From Lachnospiraceae bacterium (GTDB taxonomy: Bacteria; Bacillota_A; Clostridia; Lachnospirales; Lachnospiraceae), in contig VSOD01000249.1 in NCBI GenBank assembly GCA_009774655.1, positions 1 through 6,359 on the forward strand: a DNA stretch of 6,359 nucleotides, in the 5' to 3' direction. Shown here piece by piece: positions 1 to 5,976 of the stretch; position 1 is the stretch's first letter; the number at the start of each line of letters is the position of its first letter. A program made the translations under genes and the position numbers. The notes beneath the pieces were generated by a model. It was not told the origin of the DNA. It made no database searches and saw only the letters and a program-made list of their open reading frames with translations.

Positions 1-1
1 T

Positions 2-568
2 GTTTGGGCAGAGGGTAAATATGACTTGTTAATCTTAGATGTTTCACTTCCTGACGGTTCTGGTTTTGAAATATGCGAAAAAGTCCGCCAGACTTCAAAA
101 GTACCCATTATTTTTCTGACGGCATCGGATGAGGAAGTCAATATTATTATGGGACTGGATATGGGCGGTGATGACTATATTACAAAGCCTTTTAAATTGG
201 GAGTGCTATTATCCCGGATAAATGCGTTGTTAAGACGTGCGGGTGATTTTGGGCAGACAGATACAGAAATTGTTTCTAATGGCTTAAAAGCTCTTTTGAC
301 ACAAGGAAAGGTTTATAAAAATGGAGAGCTTTTGGATTTGACGGCAGGAGAGTATAAACTGTTATGCCTGTTTATGAACAATCCGGGTACGGTGCTTTCT
401 AAAGAACAGATTTTAGAAAACCTGTGGGACAATGAAGGAAATTATATTGATAACAATACATTGAATGTCTATATCCGCAGACTGCGAACAAAAATTGAGG
501 ACAATCCCAGCGATCCGCAAATGATTTTGACCGTAAGACGTATGGGATATAAATGGAATATTATTTGA
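2..568 (+). CDS. OmpR-family response regulator, 5'-truncated by window edge
   Basis: This is the cytoplasmic output half of a two-component system. The partner kinase should phosphorylate it, after which it binds DNA, most plausibly ahead of the downstream ABC genes. The reading frame is open to the left edge (first full codon at base 2), so the true start and the N-terminal acidic pair of the receiver lie outside. Visible receiver landmarks are the phospho-acceptor Asp at bases 38-40 in LLILDVSLPDG, the switch Thr at 119-121 in FLTASD, and the conserved Lys at 185-187 in ITKPF. The C-terminal half is a Trans_reg_C winged helix (LTAGEYKLLCLF, then VYIRRLRTKIEDNP, ending RRMGYKW). About 188 codons are present of the usual 220-230, so roughly 35-45 residues are missing. 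The kinase gene begins 10 nt after the stop. The TTG at 26 is internal to the receiver and is not the start. Family assignment is firm; target and stimulus are inferred. Confidence 0.95.
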   Translation, partial: VWAEGKYDLLILDVSLPDGSGFEICEKVRQTSKVPIIFLTASDEEVNIIMGLDMGGDDYITKPFKLGVLLSRINALLRRAGDFGQTDTEIVSNGLKALLTQGKVYKNGELLDLTAGEYKLLCLFMNNPGTVLSKEQILENLWDNEGNYIDNNTLNVYIRRLRTKIEDNPSDPQMILTVRRMGYKWNII

Positions 569-578
569 TGGGGTTTTT

Positions 579-1616
579 ATGAGAATATTTACAAACAAAG
601 ATATTAAGATACTGTTTATAGGAGTATCTCTATTGCTATTTTGCAACACGATTCTGTCACAGGTTATATTGTGGAAATTTCACGGAAATTACCCACTTGT
701 ACTCCTTATTCTTTCTCTGTTTATAGGATGTGGGATTTTGTTTCTCTGCTTTTGTTACTTTCATAAGCAGTATAAAATCATGGAAACAGCAGTGACAGAA
801 ATAGATGAGTACCTTACGGGAAATACGGATGCCCGTATTGAATGTGATGACGAGGGTGAAATGTACAGGCTTTTCCATTCGGTTAATACATTAGTGGCGG
901 TATTGAACGCACATACGGAAAGCGAACTTCGGGCAAAGGAATTTTTGAAGGATACCATATCGGATATTTCACACCAGTTGAAAACGCCGCTTGCCGCTCT
1001 TAATATTTATAATGGTATTTTACAGAGTGAAACAGAGAATCTTCCGGACTTAAAAGAGTTTACCGTTTTGTCAGAGCAGGAGCTTGACCGCATTGAATCA
1101 TTGGTACAAAATCTGCTGAAAATTACCAGACTGGATGCCGGAACGATTATACTGGAGAGAAATTTTGAAAATGTATCCGACATAATGCATGACATTGAAC
1201 AGCATTTTGCATATCGTGCAAAACAGGAGGAGAAAGAGCTTATCCTTTCCGGAGATGATGATATTATGCTTTTTTGTGACCGTGAATGGATGATGGAAGC
1301 GGTCAGCAACCTTGTAAAAAATGCTTTTGACCATACGAATGCAGGAAAGCGTATCTTTATTGGATGGAAACGGATGACGGATATGTTACAGATTGTAGTG
1401 AAAGATAATGGGTGCGGTATTCATTCCGAAGATATTTATCATATTTTTAAGCGTTTTTACCGTAGTCGCTTTTCAAAAGATACACAGGGGCTTGGGCTTG
1501 GACTGCCGCTGTCAAAGACGATTGTTGAACTGCATGGCGGTAATATTAAGGTAGACAGTGTTTTGGGAAAAGGGAGTGTTTTTATGATAACTATATTAGA
1601 AACTACAAAATTGTAA
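579..1616 (+). CDS. Sensor histidine kinase with two TM helices and very short extracellular loop
   Basis: This membrane-bound sensor kinase has 345 residues and is the partner of the regulator just upstream (10-nt gap; GGGG at 570-573 sits 5 nt before the ATG). Two hydrophobic helices, about residues 9-32 and 38-61, are joined by only a few polar residues (KFHGNY), so there is no extracellular sensor domain. A HAMP-like linker follows (about 62-115). The DHp helix carries the phospho-acceptor His132 in SDISHQLKTPL. The ATPase domain shows an N-box with Asn248 (NLVKNAFDHT), a G1 box DNGCGI at 276-281, an F-box IFKRFYRS near 289-296 and a G2 box GLGLGL at 304-309, so all catalytic motifs are intact. 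The short-loop form matches intramembrane-sensing kinases such as BceS, which take their signal from a partner transporter. By inference the FtsX-type permease downstream could be that partner. Gene-level identity (for example a VanS- or Cpr-like name) cannot be assigned. Confidence 0.95.
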   Translation: MRIFTNKDIKILFIGVSLLLFCNTILSQVILWKFHGNYPLVLLILSLFIGCGILFLCFCYFHKQYKIMETAVTEIDEYLTGNTDARIECDDEGEMYRLFHSVNTLVAVLNAHTESELRAKEFLKDTISDISHQLKTPLAALNIYNGILQSETENLPDLKEFTVLSEQELDRIESLVQNLLKITRLDAGTIILERNFENVSDIMHDIEQHFAYRAKQEEKELILSGDDDIMLFCDREWMMEAVSNLVKNAFDHTNAGKRIFIGWKRMTDMLQIVVKDNGCGIHSEDIYHIFKRFYRSRFSKDTQGLGLGLPLSKTIVELHGGNIKVDSVLGKGSVFMITILETTKL

Positions 1617-1667
1617 GAAATTTGTTTATTTCTGAGGAGAACATTACAGAATTGTCGGTTTAGAGAA

Positions 1668-1696
1668 ATATCAGAGTAAGGATTGGGTGTTATACT
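1668..1696 (+). promoter_or_regulatory. Candidate extended -10 promoter for the ABC transporter genes
   Basis: TGTTATACT at 1688-1696 matches the extended -10 pattern TGnTATAAT, with a 5/6 hexamer TATACT at 1691-1696. The -35 position 17 bp upstream (ATATCA, 1668-1673) matches TTGACA at only 3/6. A weak -35 with an extended -10 fits a promoter that needs an activator such as the upstream response regulator, but no clear direct-repeat binding site was recognised. Transcription would start near 1702-1704, leaving a leader of about 20 nt before the ATG at 1722 or about 58 nt before the ATG at 1761. Confidence 0.4.
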
Positions 1697-1722
1697 TCTT
1701 GCTGAAGGAGGGATAACACCCA
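1684..1722. repeat. Perfect 10-bp inverted repeat overlapping promoter and start region
   Basis: TGGGTGTTAT at 1684-1693 and ATAACACCCA at 1713-1722 are exact reverse complements separated by 19 nt. An inner CTTC/GAAG pair (1695-1698 and 1704-1707) could extend the fold around a TTGCT loop. The left arm contains the start of the candidate -10. The loop side contains AAGGAGGG, and the right arm ends on the A of an ATG at 1722. No T-run follows, so this is not an intrinsic terminator. It could be a DNA operator (arm centres 29 bp apart, close to three helical turns) or an RNA fold in read-through transcripts from the kinase gene. The repeat is seen directly; its role is inferred. Confidence 0.7.
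1705..1712 (+). promoter_or_regulatory. Strong Shine-Dalgarno for alternative upstream start (ATG 1722)
   Basis: AAGGAGGG lies 9 nt before ATG 1722, which is in frame with the ATPase and has no intervening stop. Use of this start would add 13 residues (MTLSDQKSNRRHN) to the ATPase. It sits inside the inverted repeat, so a hairpin on read-through mRNA could partly hide it. Confidence 0.45.
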
Positions 1723-1748
1723 TGACTTTATCAGATCAAAAAAGTAAC

Positions 1749-1754
1749 AGGAGG
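1749..1754 (+). promoter_or_regulatory. Shine-Dalgarno for the preferred ATPase start (ATG 1761)
   Basis: AGGAGG is 6 nt before ATG 1761. The protein then begins MNLLEVKGISKTYG, the usual N-terminus of this ATPase family, which is why this start is preferred over ATG 1722 or the distant TTG at 1683. Confidence 0.8.
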
Positions 1755-1760
1755 CATAAC

Positions 1761-2444
1761 ATGAATTTATTGGAAGTGAAAGGAATTTCAAAAACTTATG
1801 GGGCAGGGGAAACCGCTGTCCGTGCTTTGAAAAATGTCAGTTTTTCAGTTCCGAAAGGAGAATTTGTTGCGGTAGTAGGAGAATCCGGTTCCGGCAAAAG
1901 TACGCTGCTTAATATGCTGGGCGCATTGGATGTGCCTACTTCCGGCAAAGTGATGATTGATGGAAAAGATACGTTTTCCATGAAAGAAAGGCATCTTACT
2001 GTGTTCCGCCGCCGGAACATTGGATTTATCTTTCAGGCATTTAACCTTGTTCCCGAACTGACGGTGGAGCAGAATATTATCTTTCCGGTACTTTTGGATT
2101 ACCAGAAGCCAAACAGAAAATATTTGGAGGACTTACTGGATATATTGAATTTGAAGGAACGTCGTAATCACTTACCAAGCCAGTTATCCGGCGGGCAGCA
2201 GCAGAGGGTGGCAATCGGACGTGCTTTATTTACCCGCCCGGCTTTAATACTTGCAGATGAGCCAACGGGAAATTTAGATTCGCAGAATACCAGTGAAGTG
2301 ATCGCGCTGTTAAAAGAGGCGTCAAAGAAATATGAGCAGACAATCATCATGATTACACACAGCCGCAGCATTGCGCAGACGGCAGACCGCATCCTGCAGG
2401 TTTCAGACGGAGAACTTACTGATATGGGGAGGTGCAGGGAATGA
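1761..2444 (+). CDS. ABC transporter ATP-binding protein, MacB/LolD/BceA type
   Basis: This 227-residue ATPase powers the FtsX-type permease encoded directly downstream. It acts on the cytoplasmic face of the membrane, most likely as a dimer. Motifs in order are Walker A GESGSGKST (40-48), Q-loop Gln92 in FIFQAFNLVP, signature LSGGQQQR (142-149), Walker B ALILADEP (161-168) with catalytic Glu167, D-loop NLDS (171-174) and H-loop His200 (MITHS). All are intact, and the length is typical of the MacB/LolD/BceA branch, which serves FtsX-domain permeases. The stop overlaps the permease start as ATGA (2441-2444), indicating translational coupling. Start choice rests on AGGAGG at 1749-1754 and the family N-terminus; an in-frame ATG at 1722 with its own strong ribosome binding site is a real alternative. 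In this context it likely serves export of, or protection against, a peptide-like antimicrobial, but the substrate is not determinable here. Confidence 0.96.
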   Translation: MNLLEVKGISKTYGAGETAVRALKNVSFSVPKGEFVAVVGESGSGKSTLLNMLGALDVPTSGKVMIDGKDTFSMKERHLTVFRRRNIGFIFQAFNLVPELTVEQNIIFPVLLDYQKPNRKYLEDLLDILNLKERRNHLPSQLSGGQQQRVAIGRALFTRPALILADEPTGNLDSQNTSEVIALLKEASKKYEQTIIMITHSRSIAQTADRILQVSDGELTDMGRCRE

Positions 2445-4771
2445 GAAGTTATTTAAGCCTTGTGGCTATTTCGGGAAAGGTGCGCAAACGCCAGAACCGT
2501 ATGACGATTTTCTGTATTATCATTTCCGTATTGCTTGTAACTGCGATTTTCAGTGTGGCAGACATGTTCATTCGAAATCAAAGTGAGGGGCTTAAGCAGA
2601 AGCATGGAAACTGGCATATCCAGTTGGAAAATATCTCTCAGGACACAGCAGAAGAAATCAGCCGGCGTCCGGATGTTGCCGCTGTCGGCTGGTCGGAAAT
2701 ATTTAACGCAGATGCAGACCAGCCTTACTATATCGGAGAGAAAAAGGCTGCATTATATGGTACTGACAGTATTTATCTGTCAGAGCTTGTGAATGCCCTT
2801 GAAGAAGGCTCTCTGCCACAGAGTGACAATGACATTATGCTCAGTTCCAATGCGAAACTTGCGTTAGATGTAAAGATTGGCGATTCTGTGACAGTAAAGA
2901 CACCTTCGGGGAATACGGATTTTACGGTATGCGGTTTTGGTTCGGACGATGCAGCGTATTATCGGGATCAGACATATATGGTTGCCGTCTATATGACGCG
3001 GGATGCATATATTTCGATTATGGAACAAAACAATATCCCAATCAATCCAGTCTGTTACATTCAGTTTCAGGATGTGTCAAAGGCATCCGGTACCATTGCG
3101 GAAATCAGACAGCAGTACCATTTGCCGGAGGAGGATATTTCGGAAAATACGGCAATTATGGGGCTTGCCGGACAAAGCAGCAATGAATCTATGCATAATA
3201 TTTACGGAATAGCGGCAGTCTTGTTCATTTTGGTATTATTGGCTGGCGTACTGATGATTTCCGGCAGTATGAACAGCAATGTAGCGCAGCGGACAAAATT
3301 CTTTGGAATGATGCGCTGTATTGGTGCAAGCCGTCAGCAGATTATCCGGTATGTACGGCTGGAAGCGTTAAATTGGTGTAAAACGGCTGTGCCTGTTGGG
3401 TTAATCATAGGTACTGCAATCGAATGGGGCATTTGTGCATTGCTCCGCTTTTGGATTGGCGATGAATTTGCCGCTATGCCGGTATTTGCCCTCAGCCCTG
3501 TTGGACTAATCAGTGGGGCGATGGTTGGAATTGTAACTGTCCTGCTGGCAGCGCAGTCACCTGCAAAACATGCATCTAAGGTTTCTCCGATGGCAGCGGT
3601 TTCCGGAAACGCAGATACGGCACTTTCTGTATGGCATGCAACAAAACGGAAAATCAGAAAGGTTGAGAGGACATTGGGGATTCACCATGCAACAGCATCT
3701 AAGAAAAACTGGTTTTTATTGACAGCCAGCTTTTCACTCAGCATTATACTGTTTCTTTGCATTTCAGTAGGGTTGGATTTTGCGCATGAGCTGATCCCCA
3801 CAATGCGTTCATGGCAGCCGGATATTACCCTTAACGGCTATGCAAATGAGCGTGTACTGGATCAGCGTCTGGGTGATGCCATTAGCGGAATTACAGGTGT
3901 AGAGCATATTTGGGGCAGTTCCTACATGGAGAATGTTCCGGTTACATCTTCCAGACAGGAAATCGATCATGTCAATATAACGTCCTATAGCCAGTATCTG
4001 CTTGACTGTGCAGGGGACAGTCTTGTGCAGGGAGATTTGTCAGAAATCTATGGGGACAGTGACAAGGTTATGACTGTTTTGAATAAAGATAATCCGATAA
4101 AAGTTGGAGACACAATTCAGATAGCGGGACAGGATGTTGAAGTTGCATGTGGCATATCCAGCGGGCTGTATCCCAGCGAATATAGCGTGATCTGTTCACA
4201 GGAAACCTTTGCCCGACTGACAGGGGAACAGAATTACAGTATGATTGGAATACAATTAAGCAGCAAGGCTACGGATGAAACAGTAAAACAAATCAACAGT
4301 CTTACGGAAAGCAATGTTATTTTTACTGACCAGCGTCAGAGTAATCAGAGAAATGCCAATACTTATCTGGCTGTAAAATTTCTGTTGTATAGTTTTATGG
4401 CAATCATTGCCATGATTACGCTGTTTAACATTATTAACAGCATTTCCATGAGTGTAACTGCCCGAATAAAGCAGTATGGGGCTATGAGGGCGGTTGGCAT
4501 GGATGGGAATCAGCTTACCCGAATGATTGGTGCGGAAGCCTTTACTTATGCTGTCTCTGGTCTTATCGTTGGCAGTGGAATCGGAATTGCCCTAAGCCGC
4601 TTTTTGTATGTGAAATTGGTTACACGATTTTTTGGAAGCCAGTGGAGTTTGCCGATTGTTTTAATTGCTATTATTCTTGTATTTGATATTGTTTCTGCTG
4701 CGTTAGCGGTATATGCACCCGCAAAACGGATTAGAAACATGCCGATTACAGCAACAATCAATGAATTATGA
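2441..4771 (+). CDS. ABC transporter permease with two FtsX domains
   Basis: This is the 776-residue membrane component of the transporter. The ATG at 2441 is preferred over GTG 2432 because GGGGAGG (2426-2432) lies 8 nt before it and it overlaps the ATPase stop. The protein is an internal duplication. Half one has TM1 (about 21-44), an extracytoplasmic domain (about 45-250), then TM2-4 (about 254-277, 313-340, 348-372). Half two has TM5 (about 421-447), an extracytoplasmic domain (about 448-640), then TM6-8 (about 643-668, 698-722, 737-760). Each half has a MacB periplasmic-core-like stretch with a similar phrase (VKIGDSVTV; IKVGDTIQI) and an FtsX cytoplasmic element after the first helix of its triplet (GMMRCIGASRQQI near 289; GAMRAVGMDGNQL near 680). 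Each half ends with SPAKHASKVSPM or APAKRIRNMPIT. This 8-span, two-domain plan differs from BceB (10 spans, one large loop). A role in antimicrobial peptide resistance is inferred from the adjacent two-component genes; lipoprotein or lipid handling is an alternative. Confidence 0.94.
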   Translation: MRSYLSLVAISGKVRKRQNRMTIFCIIISVLLVTAIFSVADMFIRNQSEGLKQKHGNWHIQLENISQDTAEEISRRPDVAAVGWSEIFNADADQPYYIGEKKAALYGTDSIYLSELVNALEEGSLPQSDNDIMLSSNAKLALDVKIGDSVTVKTPSGNTDFTVCGFGSDDAAYYRDQTYMVAVYMTRDAYISIMEQNNIPINPVCYIQFQDVSKASGTIAEIRQQYHLPEEDISENTAIMGLAGQSSNESMHNIYGIAAVLFILVLLAGVLMISGSMNSNVAQRTKFFGMMRCIGASRQQIIRYVRLEALNWCKTAVPVGLIIGTAIEWGICALLRFWIGDEFAAMPVFALSPVGLISGAMVGIVTVLLAAQSPAKHASKVSPMAAVSGNADTALSVWHATKRKIRKVERTLGIHHATASKKNWFLLTASFSLSIILFLCISVGLDFAHELIPTMRSWQPDITLNGYANERVLDQRLGDAISGITGVEHIWGSSYMENVPVTSSRQEIDHVNITSYSQYLLDCAGDSLVQGDLSEIYGDSDKVMTVLNKDNPIKVGDTIQIAGQDVEVACGISSGLYPSEYSVICSQETFARLTGEQNYSMIGIQLSSKATDETVKQINSLTESNVIFTDQRQSNQRNANTYLAVKFLLYSFMAIIAMITLFNIINSISMSVTARIKQYGAMRAVGMDGNQLTRMIGAEAFTYAVSGLIVGSGIGIALSRFLYVKLVTRFFGSQWSLPIVLIAIILVFDIVSAALAVYAPAKRIRNMPITATINEL

Positions 4772-4794
4772 TGCTAATAAATTATGAAAATTTG

Positions 4795-4846
4795 CTGCAC
4801 GGCGGAAAAGGGAAAAACCGTCGTGCAGAAGAAAAATACCTTTTTT
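4795..4846 (+). terminator. GC-rich hairpin with a distant T-tract after the permease gene
   Basis: CTGCACGGCGG (4795-4805) pairs with CCGTCGTGCAG (4818-4828) over 11 positions with one G-U wobble, around a purine loop of 12 nt. A T6 run follows at 4841-4846, but 12 nt beyond the stem, so it is not a canonical intrinsic terminator. It may be a weak or partial terminator separating the transporter operon from the next gene, or an mRNA 3'-end stabiliser that lowers downstream expression. No convincing sigma-A promoter was seen in 4772-4864. Confidence 0.4.
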
Positions 4847-4864
4847 GAAAGATGAGGGGTTGTT

Positions 4865-5887
4865 GTGTGGCAGTTTGCGTTTCTTATATTTTTTATTTCG
4901 GTCTGCATATTTGCGGGGATTATGCTGTATGACTCCAGAACATTGTGGAGTGGAGCTTCATTTTTGATTATGATGATATGTTTGTCGGTATTTCTGCTTT
5001 TGGTCTTATACCAATGTTCAGAATGGCTGGCAGCACATGATTTAGTGATTGGAATACTGATTGTTATATGTATTTTGGCAGTGAGTAGTGTTGTTTTGTT
5101 TCCGACAATTCTGATTCTTGTGTTTTTTATAGAAGGAGTAAGGGTTATTAGACATGAAGGAATAAAACCGACAAATTTGTTGTCGATGTTGTTTTCTGTT
5201 CTGCTATGTATTTATCTTGTGCTATTTCCAGTAATTGGAAACTTAGGAAAGAATACTTTTGGTACAATGCTCTATAAAATTATCAGTTTCATAGCAGTAT
5301 ATATATTATTGTTGCTGGCAGTGTATTCACTTTCCGCAGTGCTCAATCTTCTTCACTTAAAAAAGAAAAGAAACGCAGATTACATTATTGTACTGGGGGC
5401 AGGAATTATTGGAAGCAGGGTTACGCCGTTACTTGCAGCACGGATTGAAAAAGGAATAGAATTGCTGCGTTATAATCCAAATGCAGTACTGATCATGTCT
5501 GGCGGGCAAGGTTCAGGAGAGGATATTCCGGAAAGTAAAGCTATGGCAGATTATGCGATTGATAAAGGCGTAAGTGCGGAAAAAGTCATTTTGGAACAGA
5601 AATCTGTGTCCACGGAGGAGAATCTGCGGTTTTCAAGGGAACTGATAAATAAACAGAATCCACAAATTATAGTTGTCACAACTGCTTATCACATGCTTAG
5701 GGCGTTAATACTCGCAAAGCGGCAGGGTATAAAATGTGTGGGTTTTGGTGCAAAAACAAAATGGTATTTTACATTAAATGCTTTTATCCGGGAATTTGTT
5801 GGATATTTAAGTCTGACATGGAAAAAGCATATTATTATGATTGGAATAAATGTTTGTATTGTAATAGCAGTGTATGGATTTAAGTAA
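4865..5887 (+). CDS. Polytopic membrane protein with C-terminal DUF218 (YdcF/SanA/ElyC-family) domain
   Basis: The start is GTG 4865, with GAGGGG (4854-4859) 5 nt upstream, giving 340 residues. The N-terminal half is strongly hydrophobic, with likely helices near residues 2-22, 31-50, 59-77, 78-95, 104-125 and 136-163. A basic stretch (KKKR, 166-169) leads into the DUF218 domain at about 172-310. Recognisable family motifs are VLGAG (176-180), SGGQG (212-216), a conserved acidic patch around GEDIPESKAM (218-227), STEEN (249-253) and TTAYHMLRA (272-280). A last hydrophobic helix lies at about 322-338. Family members include E. coli SanA and ElyC, linked to envelope integrity and peptidoglycan precursor supply, and YdcF, reported to bind S-adenosylmethionine; the reaction is not established for most members. 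The gene lies 93 nt after the permease on the same strand, so it may be an envelope-protective accessory gene of the module or just a neighbour. Domain assignment is firm; function is open. Confidence 0.88.
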   Translation: MWQFAFLIFFISVCIFAGIMLYDSRTLWSGASFLIMMICLSVFLLLVLYQCSEWLAAHDLVIGILIVICILAVSSVVLFPTILILVFFIEGVRVIRHEGIKPTNLLSMLFSVLLCIYLVLFPVIGNLGKNTFGTMLYKIISFIAVYILLLLAVYSLSAVLNLLHLKKKRNADYIIVLGAGIIGSRVTPLLAARIEKGIELLRYNPNAVLIMSGGQGSGEDIPESKAMADYAIDKGVSAEKVILEQKSVSTEENLRFSRELINKQNPQIIVVTTAYHMLRALILAKRQGIKCVGFGAKTKWYFTLNAFIREFVGYLSLTWKKHIIMIGINVCIVIAVYGFK

Positions 5888-5890
5888 ACA

Positions 5891-5942
5891 ACGTATATAA
5901 CATTATATGTATCATCTTTTCCTTTGAAATAGAAAAGATGAT
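5891..5942. repeat. Two adjacent hairpin-forming inverted repeats before the winged-helix gene
   Basis: ATCATCTTTTC (5911-5921) and GAAAAGATGAT (5932-5942) form a perfect 11-bp inverted repeat with a 10-nt spacer. Immediately upstream, ACGTATA (5891-5897) and TATATGT (5904-5910) pair over 7 positions with one G-U. No T-run follows the larger stem (it is followed by TGGAGAGG), and the stems are AT-rich, so an intrinsic terminator is unlikely on either strand. Possible roles are an operator for the downstream DNA-binding protein or an mRNA fold limiting read-through from the upstream gene. TATAAC at 5896-5901 resembles a -10 box, but no matching -35 was found. Confidence 0.55.
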
Positions 5943-5976
5943 TGGAGAGGTGCGATATAAGGAAGAAGTGGCATAA

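Noticed and set aside
26..28. TTG as the start of the response regulator
   Set aside because: It falls inside the receiver just before the phospho-acceptor Asp, and the frame is open back to base 2, so the gene simply enters from the left.
1007..1309. 100-codon frame on the minus strand opposite the kinase gene
   Set aside because: It is Ser/Cys-rich, resembles no family, lacks a ribosome binding site, and lies wholly opposite a well-supported kinase domain.
1616..1633. Small inverted repeat AGAAAT/ATTTCT at the end of the kinase gene
   Set aside because: It has only six AT-rich pairs with a 6-nt loop and no following T-run, which is expected by chance in this AT-rich sequence.
2432..2434. 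GTG 2432 as the permease start
   Set aside because: It overlaps the GGGGAGG ribosome binding site itself. ATG 2441 has correct spacing and forms the ATGA overlap with the ATPase stop.
5891..5942. Bidirectional terminator between the DUF218 and winged-helix genes
   Set aside because: The stems are AT-rich and neither strand has a T-run after the stem; both flanking genes are on the same strand.
5938..5976. 12-codon frame (MIGEVRYKEEVA) ending at the TAA before ATG 5977
   Set aside because: There is no good ribosome binding site in front of its ATG and no recognisable peptide. The TAA-ATG adjacency could allow coupling, but evidence is too thin to call a leader peptide.
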